From the NCBI GenBank assembly GCA_014898425.1, contig RCSZ01000001.1:3038001-3102000 (forward strand): a stretch of 64,000 nt of DNA. The letters run 5' to 3'. Position numbers and translations under genes: made by a program. The notes below the pieces were generated by a model. That model was not told the origin of the DNA. It saw nothing but the letters and a program-made list of their open reading frames with translations, and did not search any database. This document shows positions 11,773 through 22,957 of the stretch, piece after piece (the stretch's first letter is position 1; each line of letters begins with the position of its first letter). Origin of the DNA: Botryotinia globosa (lineage: Eukaryota > Ascomycota > Leotiomycetes > Helotiales > Sclerotiniaceae).

Positions 11773-13111
11773 CTAAGGCAATTTATCCACATTTCCATTC
11801 AAATCATTGGTATCATTTGCCTCTGTCGTGAAGTCCTTAACATCCAATTTTTCGACAATTTTGTTCCAGCCGAATGTATCCTTAAGCTTTCCTGCTTGGA
11901 TTCCCTTAAGGGTGGTGAGAAGCTTCTCGCAAATGGCACCGGGTTCTTCGGAGGATGAAGGGATATATTCTGTAGTTTTGTTATCGGAGTAACGGGTTAT
12001 GGAACGAATTGGGACGAGAGCAGCGGCAGTTCCGGCGGCCATTACTTCGGTAAAGGTGGGGAGTTCTTCGTATTTGATCTAGAAAGATGAGAGTTAGAAT
12101 AGGTTGAATGCGAAATGGAGGTAACAAAATGGATGGGACACGGGAAATGCACAAAAAACAAAGCAGGGGATGATTGACTAACCGAGCGAACTTCTGTCTT
12201 CCACCCAAGACTCTTTCCGATTTCCAAGATACTATCAGATGTTACACTAGCAATAACATTCTTACTATCCGGTACCACCAATGTAATGGAATCCCCCTCC
12301 TTCTTCGCGCCAATGAATCCACTTGTAGAAAATTCGTCGATTTCGCTGCGCGTTTGACTATCCAAATGCAATGTTATACCATACCCCTCGTTTCTGGCTT
12401 TATCACTCCACCTCAACACTGGCGCGTAGTTTCCTCCCACTTTTGCGCTTCCGGTTCCATGTGGTGCAGAACGATCGAATTCCTCGAGAATCAAGCACTT
12501 AACTGGGTGTACACCATGGTAAACACCTACTGGGAGGACATAGACACAGAAAGTATATTCCTCTGGGGGACTCAATCCCAACTGAGCACTGGAACCAAAG
12601 ATCAAAGGTCGGATATACATGGCAGCGCCTGTCTCATGAGGTGGTACATATTCTGCATTCAAAGAGACAGCAGCATGTACACAGTCCACGAAGACATTCT
12701 CAGGAACAGGAGGAATGGAGATGAATTCTGCAGAGTGGGCCAGACGAGCGGCATTTTTGGAAGGACGGAAAATGGTAATGGAGGAGTCTCCGGGAGTGCG
12801 GAAAGCCTTCATGCCTTCGTATGCTTGTTGGCCATAATTGAGAGCGGGGGACATGCCATGAAGACGGAGGTAGGGATCGGTAATGAATTTTGGAGGGGTC
12901 CATTGGCCGGTTTTAACTGAGTAGTGGGATTCGATATGACCGTTGACTAAAGGAGGAATTAGCTTTCTGTGGACGAGACTTTTGACGGCACTCAATTGAG
13001 TAACCTTAATGATAGGAAGGGTAGGATAGAGAAATTGATATTACCTTCACGGAATTTGAAGCCAATATCACTCCAGTCGATTGTGCTAACAGGGGGTGGG
13101 GGGAAAGCCAT
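11773..13111 (-). CDS. Branched-chain amino acid aminotransferase
   Basis: PLP enzyme that interconverts Leu/Ile/Val and their 2-oxo acids with glutamate/2-oxoglutarate. Three exons (13111-13045, 12946-12183, 12078-11773) give 378 aa, the usual class IV fold BCAT size. Visible features include GQQAYEGMKAFR near the N-terminus, the catalytic lysine in GTGSAKVGGNYAP, a phosphate-binding GTAAALVPI turn, and YVLPVGVY. No obvious mitochondrial presequence: the protein starts MAFPPPPVSTIDW, so a cytosolic isoform or one of several filamentous-fungal paralogues is likely. The two introns (98 and 104 bp) have standard borders. It is divergently transcribed from the Erv2-like gene with a 694-bp shared spacer. 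Confident on enzyme class; paralogue identity not decided. Confidence 0.95.
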
Positions 13112-13805
13112 ATTGATTTGCAAAGAAAAAGATCTAATGAGAATTGCTTTGAAAGTCAGGATATCCAGAAATTTGAAAGTAGCACAGCAAGTATTTAAGC
13201 TCGTGTAGGATTCAAGATTGTTAATAAGTCTTTCAATGTTTCCACCGAGATGTGGGTAAATACAACACAGTCAGCTAGCTCAAAAAATATTTCATGTTTC
13301 CGAACTCGGAGAACGCGGGGCAGAAATGACGGAAGGGAGGAATGATGCTCCGAAATGTACCTGAATAAATGGGGGTGGAGAAAAGGAAATGTTGCAGCTT
13401 TGTAGCCAATCAAGATACGATCTTGAATGAAGATGAAACAGTCAAATAGAACGAATAAGAGTCTTGGAATTAATTTATTCGAGGGACGGTGATTGCTAAA
13501 ATAGGCATTTATCACGCTATGTATGTCTCTAAATAAGTAGGTAGGTAGGTAGTTGAGATGAATTTGTCGAATGTTCGGAATTAGTTTCTTTCTCTCTCGT
13601 TTTCTCAAGCTAACTTTGACCTTCATTACTTTGAATTCATGCTTCTCTTTTTCCTTTGTTGCTGACATCTCGAACAACACTACGAGGTCTTCATCGAAAC
13701 ATTCGGAGCCGAGCTCAATCTAAGAAGTTGGCCCTTGTTCTGTACCGTTAGCCAACCATATCACAATCATCAATACAAATAATTCCTCTTCGGTCACAAT
13801 ACATC
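13112..13805. other. Divergent promoter region BCAT / Erv2-like
   Basis: Bidirectional spacer between two start codons. Contains a TAGGTAGGTAGGTAG run at about 13538-13553. An open frame at 13195-13680 (minus) has no recognisable domain and is treated as chance. No classical TATA box could be singled out. Confidence 0.5.
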
Positions 13806-14510
13806 ATGGCTCGAAAGCCGCACTTTACTCTTGCCGGAATAGCCGTAACAGCTTTTCTATGCATATTCTTTGTACTCACATTTCGCAATCACAATCATGG
13901 AACGAGAGCTGTAGATTATGGCACAGAGAGCGATTATAACGCCGAATTCCCTCTGGATAAAACTCCAATTCTCGTCGATGACAATCTTCTTCATGGAGCG
14001 GCCACTGCCCCTAAGCTGGAAAATGCCACGTTGAAGTATGTCACTCATCTGCAAAATGCGGTTGGAATGATGTTATCTTTGTACTTATTAACATTCTCAC
14101 TCTTTAGAGCGGAACTCGGCCACGCAGCCTGGAAAGTTCTACACACGATGATGGCTAAATTCCCCGATAAGCCTACAGAAGAAGACAGCTCGGCTTTGAA
14201 ATCCTATATCCATTTATTTGCGCGCCTCTATCCATGTGGCGACTGTGCGCGACATTTCCAAGGGCTGTTGAAGAAATATCCACCTCAAGTGGCGACGAGG
14301 AGTACGGCAGCGGCGTGGGCATGTCATGTCCACAACGAAGTTAACAAGCGTTTGAAGAAGGAGATATTCGATTGTAGTAAGATTGGAGACTTCTACGACT
14401 GTGGATGTGCCGAGGATGGTGAGCCGGGGAAAGCTGGCGAGGCAAAGACACAGGTTAAGAAGGGGGAGGGAGAGGGTTTCACGCCATTAGAGTTGGATAA
14501 GGAAGGGTAG
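13806..14510 (+). CDS. Erv2-type FAD-linked sulfhydryl oxidase (ER lumen)
   Basis: Makes disulfides for secretory proteins by passing electrons from thiols via FAD to oxygen. Two exons (13806-14035, 14108-14510; 72-bp intron) give 210 aa. Residues 8-26 form a signal-anchor helix (FTLAGIAVTAFLCIFFVLTF). A linker is followed by the Erv/ALR core: LKAELGHAAWKVLHTMMAKFP, the active-site CxxC (C120-G-D-C123 after RLYP) and the FAD-contacting WACHVHNEVNKRL. A C-terminal cysteine cluster (FDCSKIGDFYDCGC) probably carries the shuttle cysteines. The N-terminal membrane segment separates it from mitochondrial Erv1. Skipping the intron would break the conserved LKAELG motif, which supports the join. Confidence 0.94.
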   Translation: MARKPHFTLAGIAVTAFLCIFFVLTFRNHNHGTRAVDYGTESDYNAEFPLDKTPILVDDNLLHGAATAPKLENATLKYVTHLQNAVGMMLSLYLLTFSLFRAELGHAAWKVLHTMMAKFPDKPTEEDSSALKSYIHLFARLYPCGDCARHFQGLLKKYPPQVATRSTAAAWACHVHNEVNKRLKKEIFDCSKIGDFYDCGCAEDGEPGKAGEAKTQVKKGEGEGFTPLELDKEG

Positions 14511-15213
14511 GTTTTCCTTTGAGCTCAAGCATCTTCTTGAGGGGATGATGTGATGCTAATACAAGGGGTGTAGTTTGACTCGGGGAGGTTAAAGCATTTG
14601 GAATTGAGCATTGGTCCAGGAAAGGAGACTCTCGTCTGGCACAAAGCACGTTTATCTGATTCTAATTTGCAAGAACAAGAAGTGCCTCAGGTCTCTCACA
14701 ACTATGGGTACCTATGCAAGGCCATGTACAATTAGGAATCAAGGTCAGGAACTGATCCAAAGAGGGCGTTGATTAGATTTTGGAGTATTGGGGATATTGT
14801 TATCTGGATTGGAATAGGCAGGGATGTTCAATCAAGCCCGGTATCCATTTGTATAAATTGTAAATAGCATTTATTAGTTCGTAAATATTTATTTCTTGAA
14901 CTCGAAACTTTCACTGCGAGGTATGTATATAAGAAGTCTAGGCACACGCTAGCTCCCAACTTTTAAGGCCTAAGAAACCTCACTGGGAGCAGCCCTAAGA
15001 AATGGGAATAACCGCCCAAGCTCAAATCATTATCACCACGTGATCTACCTCACCTTCGCGCTTGCTTGCCTTGCCTCGCGTCTAAGGTCTGCCTGTTCGA
15101 GAGCTTCAAATCGGTAGCTCATCTTCCACCCCAACGAACATAACGATTAACGATTCGCATTTGTTTTTTCTACATATTCCAAATTAAATAAGACCTATAT
15201 TGAAACTTTCAAG
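14511..15213. other. Intergenic spacer upstream of proteasome beta1
   Basis: Contains the 3' region of the Erv2-like gene and the beta1 promoter. A CACGTG E-box-type hexamer is at 15037-15042, about 170 bp before the beta1 start. A clear Rpn4/PACE element (GGTGGCAAA) was not found. Confidence 0.5.
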
Positions 15214-16197
15214 ATGGAGTTTGGAAACACAGGAATGTTGAATGAAGGTATTTCGGTATCCAACTCAGCTACCAGTGGAGTGAAAGCTAACGAGAGCTTC
15301 TTGAAGATGGTATTCATGTAGATATGGATCGTTTGAAGAAGGGAGAAGTCAAGTAAGATACCTAGGTATCCTAGCCCTACATTTTGAGCTTTACTGATTG
15401 ATATGATAGCTTAGGAACCTCCATGTAAGAAGCCTAGAGACCACGATAACAATAATGTTCGATTCGAGATCAGCGTTGACATTGATTTCAGTATGGCCAT
15501 AAACTTTAAGGATGGTGTCATTTTGGGTCAGTTCTTTTAGCTCACAATCTGCGGGGTATACGAGTTACTGATGGATGTATTGGACAGGTGCGGACAGTCG
15601 AACAACAACCGGCTCATATATCGCAAATCGAGTTACAGACAAGCTCACCCAAGTACATGATACAATCTGGTGTTGTCGATCAGGTTCTGCAGCTGATACT
15701 CAAGCTGTTGCGGATATTGTTCATTACCAGCTGGGAATGTATGGAGTTTTGAATGGCAAAACACCAACTACACAAACGGCCGCCGCTATGTTCCAGGAAC
15801 TTTGCTACGATAACAAGGATCAATTGAGGTATGAATGATGTTCAACTCTGCGAGTTTCTTGTTCTAATTTGAACTTAGTGCTGGTCTGATTATTGCTGGT
15901 TGGGATGAGCGACACGGAGGTCAAGTCTACTCAATACCATTAGGAGGATCGTTGCACAAGCAATCTTATGCTATTGGAGGTTCCGGCTCAACATACATCT
16001 ACGGATACTGTGATGCAAACTGGAAGGAGGGTATGGAAGAGGCTGATGCTGTTGACTTTGTTAAGGGCGCATTGCAGGAGGCTATCAAATGGGATGGGAG
16101 TTCCGGAGGTGTCATTAGAATGGTGGTTTTGACGGCTAAGGGAGCAAACAGGCATCTGTACTTGCCAGACACGAATTATACCGTCCGTCATCAATAG
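15214..16197 (+). CDS. PRE3: 20S proteasome beta1 (caspase-like) catalytic subunit
   Basis: N-terminal-nucleophile protease of the 20S core. Six exons: 15214-15247, 15322-15352, 15410-15424, 15492-15526, 15588-15828 and 15879-16197, giving 224 aa (yeast Pre3 is 215). The propeptide ends at Gly24 and the catalytic Thr is residue 25 in [49 protein letters not shown] and [11 protein letters not shown] are beta1 hallmarks. Exon 3 is only 15 nt; it encodes Leu23-Gly24-Thr25-Ser26 plus parts of the flanking codons, so the autocleavage site sits alone on a micro-exon. Intron 2 contains a perfect 14-bp palindrome GATACCTAGGTATC. Gene prediction without transcripts could easily miss exons 1-4. Confidence 0.95.
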
Positions 16198-17152
16198 ATG
16201 ATGAATCAATGTACGAATAGAACCCGACCATAATACCATGGAGTTTACGCAATGGATTTATTTGCAAGGTTTCGTAATGGTGGTCAATCCAGGGAAATTT
16301 GCATTTTAATTGAAGCGGTGAGATTAAGAATAGGAAGATTCTTATGTGTGGCTCTCTTTCCGAATTTTAGTCGCATCACATTTCGTGTAGGAGTACCTAG
16401 TATGATTTGATACTGTTCAGGGTTGCAACATGTGTGATTATTATAGGCTACGGGGCAGTTTCAAATGAAGAAGAATTAATAGGATCTTCTTAATGCTTCT
16501 AGTGATATGGAATTAAGGGTATCTCGGTGTGTTGAGTTGTGGATGGATGTACTTGTGGTTACTAGGTACTCTTGGTAAGAATTTGAAGGGAACACAAGCG
16601 TTATGTCCAACAACACCTTTTTAGATTTCAAGTGCGATACCGGTCTAGAATGACGATAGAGAGTACGTGGACTGGTAGGTAAGATCTTTACCTACATAGA
16701 TACTAGGTAGATAGACAGCTAGAACAGAACTACCTAACCGAGTAAAGGAGCTGGTACATGGATGATAACTATAGTGTAGATGAATATAGATAGACATAGA
16801 TACTAGGTAGATAGGTAGGTAGGTATTGGTATTATTACCTCAGGCAATCCTCTCCCTCGTACATCCAGGGTTCTCATAGATCTCCAACTTTTCGTCATAG
16901 CTAATAACTTCTTTGCACTTATCCCTAGGTACTTTGACTGCAGTCGACCAGCTTTCGGCCAGTGGTAGTGAATCGATTGCACCACACCCAGCGCCCTCTC
17001 CACATGGATCTCCTTTCAACCCGACAGCCCAGCCGCCCCAGTCCCCCAGTCACTAAAAGTAAGTACTCTTCAATCTACCCAGTCAGTACTCTTCAATCAA
17101 CCACCCACCTTCTCCGTACAAATAATCTCTTTTCCACAATTCACGTCCCTCT

Positions 17153-17210
17153 GTAATAATTATAATAATTATTATAATAATAGTTATAATAATAATTATA
17201 ATAGTAATAA
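17153..17210. repeat. AT-rich TAA/TTA microsatellite
   Basis: Imperfect run of TAATAATTA-type units, about 58 bp and nearly free of G and C. Probable slippage repeat. Confidence 0.8.
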
Positions 17211-17260
17211 ACCCCTCCCCAATCAATCTTATCAACTGATTCTGATTTACGACCTATTCT

Positions 17261-17290
17261 CTCTCTTGCCCTCTCTTGCCCTCTCTTGCC
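17261..17290. repeat. Tandem 10-bp repeat CTCTCTTGCC x3
   Basis: Three exact head-to-tail copies in the pyrimidine-rich leader region before the Pho80-like gene. Confidence 0.85.
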
Positions 17291-18088
17291 CTCATCCTCT
17301 CTCCATCGACCTACACTTGTCAAGTTGTCACTTTACTCAACTTCTCTTAATACAACAACACAATTAAAATATCAACCTCTTCTTTTCTATTCTCGTTGGA
17401 GAAAACTGTCCTCGTTCCTCGTTCCTCTTTCCTCTTTCCTCGTTCCTCCATTAATCTTTAAATTGTTTTGATTAGGAATGCTGCAGGTAAGTCTCAGTCT
17501 TTTTGGAATCTTCTTTATATCAGTGCCAATACGATGCATGCCTATTCAAGTCATCAATCAGTGCCCAATCTCTGTGTGTGTCTGTGTCTGTTTGTTTTGT
17601 TGTATTGGAATCTCTTGTTACCCCCACGAAAGATTGATAGAATGGCCATAAAATGGCGCGTCGTTTGTCAACCGTGGAGTTTGTCGTCGCAATCTCACAA
17701 TTCATAAACAATCTTCCGAGAAATGGAAGTTTGCATCAGAATATAGTCGGCAGATGTTCACAGACTAATAAGGAAGGATTGTTTTGATGTTGGCTTGTTC
17801 ATTTACCTTTTTATCCGGTACCTACTAGGTAGTTAAAGACCGATCGATAGGCAAAGTACCTTCACGATAAGACTCTCTGAACCTTCTGAACCTTCTGGCC
17901 ATCCTAGCCACCCTACATCAACAGCAAGGACTCAGTCGGCGCTCACTTCTTTTGAAAGAAGACGTTCCGATCATTATTATATTCTCTCTCGTCTCCATAT
18001 TGTTCCAGCCATCGCAGTTTTTGGGAGAGAACAGAAGAGCTAATCGCAACGACTGATCAGGTTTTCACGACCATCACATTCACTTGAT

Positions 18089-19565
18089 ATGGCTGCGGTG
18101 ATTGATTTTGTGTCAGATTCATCACGCTTCCACCCCCATACAATGATACCCGCTGCAGGGCATCATGGTTCTTCAGAGGATTCACCATATCGACAACCTT
18201 CCCGGTCGAGAGTCGAGCCTCCACCAAGTCTGAACCCCCACCCCACATCAGTAGATGATGGTACCCCTCCTCCAAGCGCAAATATGCAAGCCAAATATGG
18301 TGACTCTCATGATGTAGACCACCGCACCAGAGTTAGACCCGAGCCTCATATCAAGTCCGAACCTATTTCTCCTCCTTCGAGTTCCAGTCCAAACCCGAAT
18401 TCTCATACCCAACAGCAATTTTCAAGTCAACAAAATTTCCCTCCATCTTCAGCGCCTCACGCACGAGCCGAGCATTCGCATACCTTGAGCACCGATTCTC
18501 CATTAAGGCCTCGAATGACATCTGGGACATCTGAGCGGACAATACCAAGATCGGCAAAGTCTCTCGATGATGTACAGAATTATGGTGGTAACACGATCAA
18601 AGTTAGAGATTTGGCACATATTGAAAGTTTCGCCAGCCCAGAATTCCTTTCATCCAGAGGTCAAATTGGAGGTTCAAGGACAGCAGGTGAGGCTGGATTA
18701 AAATACGAGATCAGTGGTATGCCCATTACAGACATTATTGAAATGGTAGCCGGACTTTTGACCAAAATCACCACCACAAACGATCGTCAACATGAAACTT
18801 TACAAAGATCCATTCCATCTGCCGAAAACACAGCCAATCTTACTGGACTATCCTCGAGCGTACTCGCATTTCACGGAAAGAACGTGCCTAGCATTACCAT
18901 TTTGAGTTACTTAACCAGAATACACAAATACTGCCCAACAACATACGAGGTGTTCTTGAGTTTGTTAGTCTACTTTGATAGAATGACGGAGAGAGTTAAT
19001 GCGGAACCCATAAATGCCATGCGACAAGAAGCCATGGATCTAGATGGCTCTCGACCTTCGTCTACTTATTCTGCAGAGGGTTCTGATTTGGCGGATACCC
19101 CGCCAGGAGCTAGAAGCGTTCCTGAGCTCACATCCGAGTTTGAAAATGCTCAATACTCTCACTCCCAAGATCCTGAACCTGGACTGGCCCAGTTCCCCCT
19201 CTCCCACTTCTTTGTAGTTGACAGTTTTAACATCCATCGCTTGGTTATTGCTGGTGTCACTTGTGCCAGCAAATTCTTCTCTGATGTTTTTTACACAAAT
19301 TCTAGATACGCCAAGGTAAATTTTATCATGAAATGCTACTTTCCTCATGCTAACGCCTGTCTAGGTTGGTGGATTGCCGTTGAACGAATTGAACCATTTG
19401 GAGCTTCAATTTCTATTGTTAAACGACTTCCGATTATCTGTTCCCGTTGAAGTATTAGAGGCTTATGGCACAATGCTTGTGGATTTTTATGCTCGAGAGA
19501 TTGTTGATCAAAAACGAGCAAGTGGTATGACGGATATGGCATATAAACAAGAAGTAGCATCTTGA
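18089..19565 (+). CDS. Pho80-like cyclin (Pho85-partner, phosphate-sensing type)
   Basis: Two exons (18089-19315, 19365-19565; 49-bp intron) give 475 aa. The first 215 residues are low-complexity and Pro/Ser-rich. The cyclin region then runs over roughly residues 218-465: ITDIIEMVAGLLTKI, FHGKNVPSITILSYLTRIHKYCP, then an acidic insert, then FVVDSFNIHRLVIAGVTCASKFFSDVFYTNSRYAKVGGL and LNELNHLELQFLLLNDFRLSVP. These are signature blocks of Pho80 and its filamentous counterparts (Neurospora PREG, Aspergillus PhoB). Such cyclins activate a Pho85-type CDK that restrains the phosphate-starvation transcription factor. The splice join falls inside the conserved RYAKVGG block. A further upstream exon is possible. 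Confidence 0.92.
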
Positions 19566-21144
19566 GATGTCTACGGTACTCATGTTTTCGAATGTAAGAA
19601 GACCACGAAATATTTCTTCTTCCTCTGTCAATGATTGTCTGTGGGTATAACAGATGTTGGTTATGTTAAGACAAATGGATGATGACGGCGCTCAATAATG
19701 ATGATGATCATGATCTTTCAGCGAGATAGACTTTCTTCCACTTTTGTATGCGAGGTCAACGGCTTCTCTCCTTTCTATACCTCGTATTTGAGATGGATTT
19801 GGGTTTGGACCAATCGATCATAAAAGATACCCTTCTTCTTTTACTCTCTCTTAATATCCGTTCGCAAAGACTATAGAAACTCAAGTTGGTTCTATCAAGG
19901 AGCAACTGCTTTCTTTTTTTGATGGCCTGATTTTTTTTGCTGGTGCGGTCACTGTCTAGGATGACATGGGATGACGTTAGATTTCACATGTTTCTTTCTT
20001 TCCCATTTAGGAGGACTTCATTGTGCATGGAGAGACACAAAGATGCAGCAGATACATGGTTGAGTAGTACTATATCGATGCACTATTTTGAGAGATGGAG
20101 AAAGATGATCAGAAAACAGAGCTGATTTGGATTGATTTGGATTGGAGTTGATGACTATCAAGTGTAGCTTTGGTTGCTTGAAGATAGGGGGATGGATCTC
20201 AAGATTTGATGGCATGGAACAGCAGAGCAGAACAGAGCAGAGCAGAAGCTATGATATGAGTTATGATGATTACACACGACGTTGAAGATGATGGGTGGAT
20301 GGATGGGGATATGAAGTTGGAGGAATATGAGATTATAGATGGATGGATGGATGGCGTTGGGGGAGTAATTGGTTTGCGATTAGCGCTCATTTGTGTGTGT
20401 GTCTCTTTCTTATACGTTTCCATTAGGTAGCCTTTTCTTTTTTGCTTTCTCTTCTGTTTGTTTTCTTCATCTTTCTTTAGGTGTGTAGAGTGAGGAGTTA
20501 TGTAGTTTGAAGAGTGGAGTGAGGTGATGTGATGTGATGTGGTGAGAATTGAATGCATTGATTAATTTTGATTGGATGGAAATGCATTGGATTGAATTGA
20601 ATGTGTTTGTGGTATCTATTGCGTAGTGTGTATATGTGAATTGTATAGGATATATGTTTATGTTAATATTTTTGTTTGTATTAATATCAACATCCAATCA
20701 ACATGACTCGGCAAAATATCCGGAACGGATACTTACTTGATATTGAACATTAATAATTATACGAGTAGATTAGAGGACTTTTTTTGGGCGAGGATAGGGA
20801 AGATAGGGAGGAAGATGGGAGGATGAGGGAGGAGAGTACAGCAGGAGAGGAGAGAGGAGAGAAATGTATTAAATATTTATTTACTTGTTCTCCCAATGTG
20901 TGTATATATATGTGGCTATGAGAAATATATATGTATATATGGAAATGAATGAAAGAATGAATAAATAAATAGATAATATATCAAGTTAAATAAGTGAGTA
21001 AAGGAATTAGATGAATGATGTCGTATCATATTATACTATATTATATTATATTATTTATACGAAATGTAAAGAGAAGAAACTAGATAGGTGGGTAGGAATC
21101 TTATATCTCTCTTATGGCTATCATCGATTTATTAAACGTTAAAT

Positions 21145-21240
21145 CTGGTATCTTATATCTGATATGTTATATCTGATATGTTATATCTGATATGTTATAT
21201 CTTATATCTCATCGGAAATCTTATATCTCATCGGAAATCT
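21145..21240. repeat. Tandem 14-bp-type repeat (TTATATCTGATATG) grading into TTATATCTCATCGGAAATC
   Basis: About three copies of the first unit are followed by two copies of a 19-bp relative. Clearly tandem by eye. Confidence 0.8.
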
Positions 21241-21246
21241 TAACGA

Positions 21247-21292
21247 TAATGATGATATGATGATATGATGATATGATGATATGATGATAATG
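21247..21292. repeat. ATGATATG microsatellite
   Basis: Head-to-tail copies of an 8-bp ATGATATG unit, ending in ATGATGATA variants, just past the 3' end of the phosphatase gene. Confidence 0.8.
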
Positions 21293-21495
21293 ATGATAAC
21301 AACAACGAGTTCGGAATTCTCTTGCGAAACTCATCAATCCACCAATCCACCAACCAATCAATCAATCTAAACCAACCAACCAACCTTCCAATTTCTCCCC
21401 CTCTCCCCCAGAGAAATAATAATAATGACAATGATAATGATGATAATATGGAAGTGAAAATGGATATGAAAATGGATATGAAAATGAAAATAGAA

Positions 21496-22524
21496 TCAAT
21501 GATATGTGAATCGACTCGGCGGATCGATAAATCCGTAGCCGCGACTACTTTTGATCATGGCGAGGGAGATGATATCGGCGTTGTGCCAGTCTGGTGGGGG
21601 AGAGTTGGTTAGTTTGGATTTTTGGATTGGAAGTTTGAGGATATGAGGGGGAAGATGAGGGAGAGGGAGAGAAGAATGTGAAGAAAAGGGGTAAATCTAA
21701 ACCCCTCCCGAAAAGTAAAAGAAAACAAAAAGCTCAAAAATCTCAGAAAACTAAACAAAAAACTCACAGTCCCCCGTCAACCCATGCAAAAACTCTCCAT
21801 GCGAAATAACCAAAATCTCCACATCCCCCTCGCCCGCCTTCAACCCCTCCCTCCCCAACTCCCACAACCTCTTCAAAACCCTGTGACTCCTCTCCCTCTG
21901 CTCGCGACTCCTCCTCCACCTGCCTTCCACATACCGCCCATCCCTCTCTCCATTCCTCTCCCACCCGTCTTCCACCCTCTCAAAATCCATCTTCAACTTC
22001 ACCCCCTCATGTTTCCTCTTCAGCTCCTCCACCGGCGACCCCGTGCAATTCGGCACGGATCCGTATTCGCGCAGATCCGGGTCGACGGTGATGGGGATGC
22101 GGGTGCGGGGGGAGAGGGCCAGCAGCGCCGTCTGCAACGTGCGTCGCAGCGGCGAGCAGAGGATGTGTTGGGGATGGAGATGCGCGAATTGTGTGCGGAG
22201 CGTCAGACACTGGGATTTGCCGTGCGGAGTGAGGAGCGGATCGGTGAGGTCCCCGGCGCCGCGCTCGCGCAGGTTGTTGTAGCCCTGTGGAGGGTGGTTA
22301 GGATGGATTTAAGGGGGTCGAAAGAGGGGGAAACATACTTCAGCATGACGAACGAAATGTACGATTATTCTTCCCGGACGAGGTTTGAGTTTGGGTTTTG
22401 ATTTGGGTTTAGAAGGAGGAAGAGGGGTCGCTTTCTTCGGAGCCGGTTTTTGTTTCGATTTAACTTTCTCCCGTTGAGTTGTGGGCGGGGGAGGAGATGA
22501 TTTTCGTGATGACCAGAAACCCAT
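21496..22524 (-). CDS. Histidine phosphatase superfamily (phosphoglycerate mutase-like) protein
   Basis: Three exons (22524-22339, 22284-21768, 21590-21496) give 265 aa. A very basic Pro/Lys-rich tail of about 50 residues precedes the catalytic block VHFVRHAE, whose RHxE/G core carries the phospho-accepting His60. LRERGAGDLTDPLLTPHGKSQC, ILCSPLRRTLQTALLAL and the second catalytic His in VISHGEFLHGL complete the fold. The last exon supplies WHNADIISLAM before a short tail. The coding strand is unusually G/C-rich and low-complexity in exon 2, which creates long antisense open frames that are not genes. Substrate cannot be predicted; fungal members of this size are often of unknown specificity. 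Confidence 0.9.
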
Positions 22525-22938
22525 GATTACTTTGCTTTGACTTCTTTCTTTTGCTTCAAAGCTAGGAACTGATAGATGCAATTCGAAAATCGAGACCTCG
22601 AAGCGATATATGTACAGCTCCCGAGTTCCTGTATACCGATGCACGAATTAGAGGAAGAAGCTAGGGCTAGAGCTAGAGCTAGAATCTCGAGTTTGAGTTT
22701 AGAGTCTCTAGTATGCTCAAATCTATATATAAATATACAGCGAAAGAAGACATCACCCCAGATATCCCGACCGGAGAAGGAGGAGCAGAAACCCATGAAG
22801 TCATTCCGGAAGAAAAGGGCACATATCACGAAAGGCAATACGACTAGGTATTCCGTAGCGAGTGGTGGCTAGCCAGGTAATTATTACCCAGGATATAAAT
22901 TCTGCCCAACGCGTTAGCCACTTGTAGTTTACTGGACT

Positions 22939-22957
22939 GGGGGGGGGGGGGGGGGGG
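22939..22957. repeat. Homopolymer G19
   Basis: Nineteen consecutive G residues on the plus strand. Its length may be a sequencing approximation. Confidence 0.9.

Larger units (their letters stand above)
16198..18088. other. Intergenic / long 5' leader region of the cyclin gene
   Basis: No protein gene recognised. Holds dense CTAGGTA/TAGGTA motifs (about 16396-16930), an AT trinucleotide tract (17153-17210) and a 10-bp C/T repeat (17261-17290). ATG CTG CAG followed by a strong donor GTAAGT (17478-17492) suggests a 5'-UTR intron or an upstream start for the Pho80-like gene. I could not prove its acceptor. Confidence 0.45.
19566..21495. other. Intergenic, repeat-rich
   Basis: Convergent spacer between the cyclin (plus) and phosphatase (minus) genes. 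Contains GGAT-rich stretches (about 20290-20355), a GATATGTTATATCT array (about 21145-21240) and an ATGATATG run (about 21247-21290). The longer open frames (20199-20697, minus) are pure low-complexity Ser/His/Ile/Asn text. No gene supported. Confidence 0.55.

Noticed and set aside
12174..12920. 248-codon open frame on the plus strand
   Set aside because: Antisense shadow of the branched-chain aminotransferase; its translation shows no family features.
20199..20697. Minus-strand frames of 76-119 codons
   Set aside because: Low-complexity Ser/His/Ile/Asn sequence from simple repeats; no start context or family signal.
21784..22401. 205-codon plus-strand frame and overlapping frames
   Set aside because: Antisense of the GC-rich histidine phosphatase exon 2, which has clear catalytic motifs on the minus strand.
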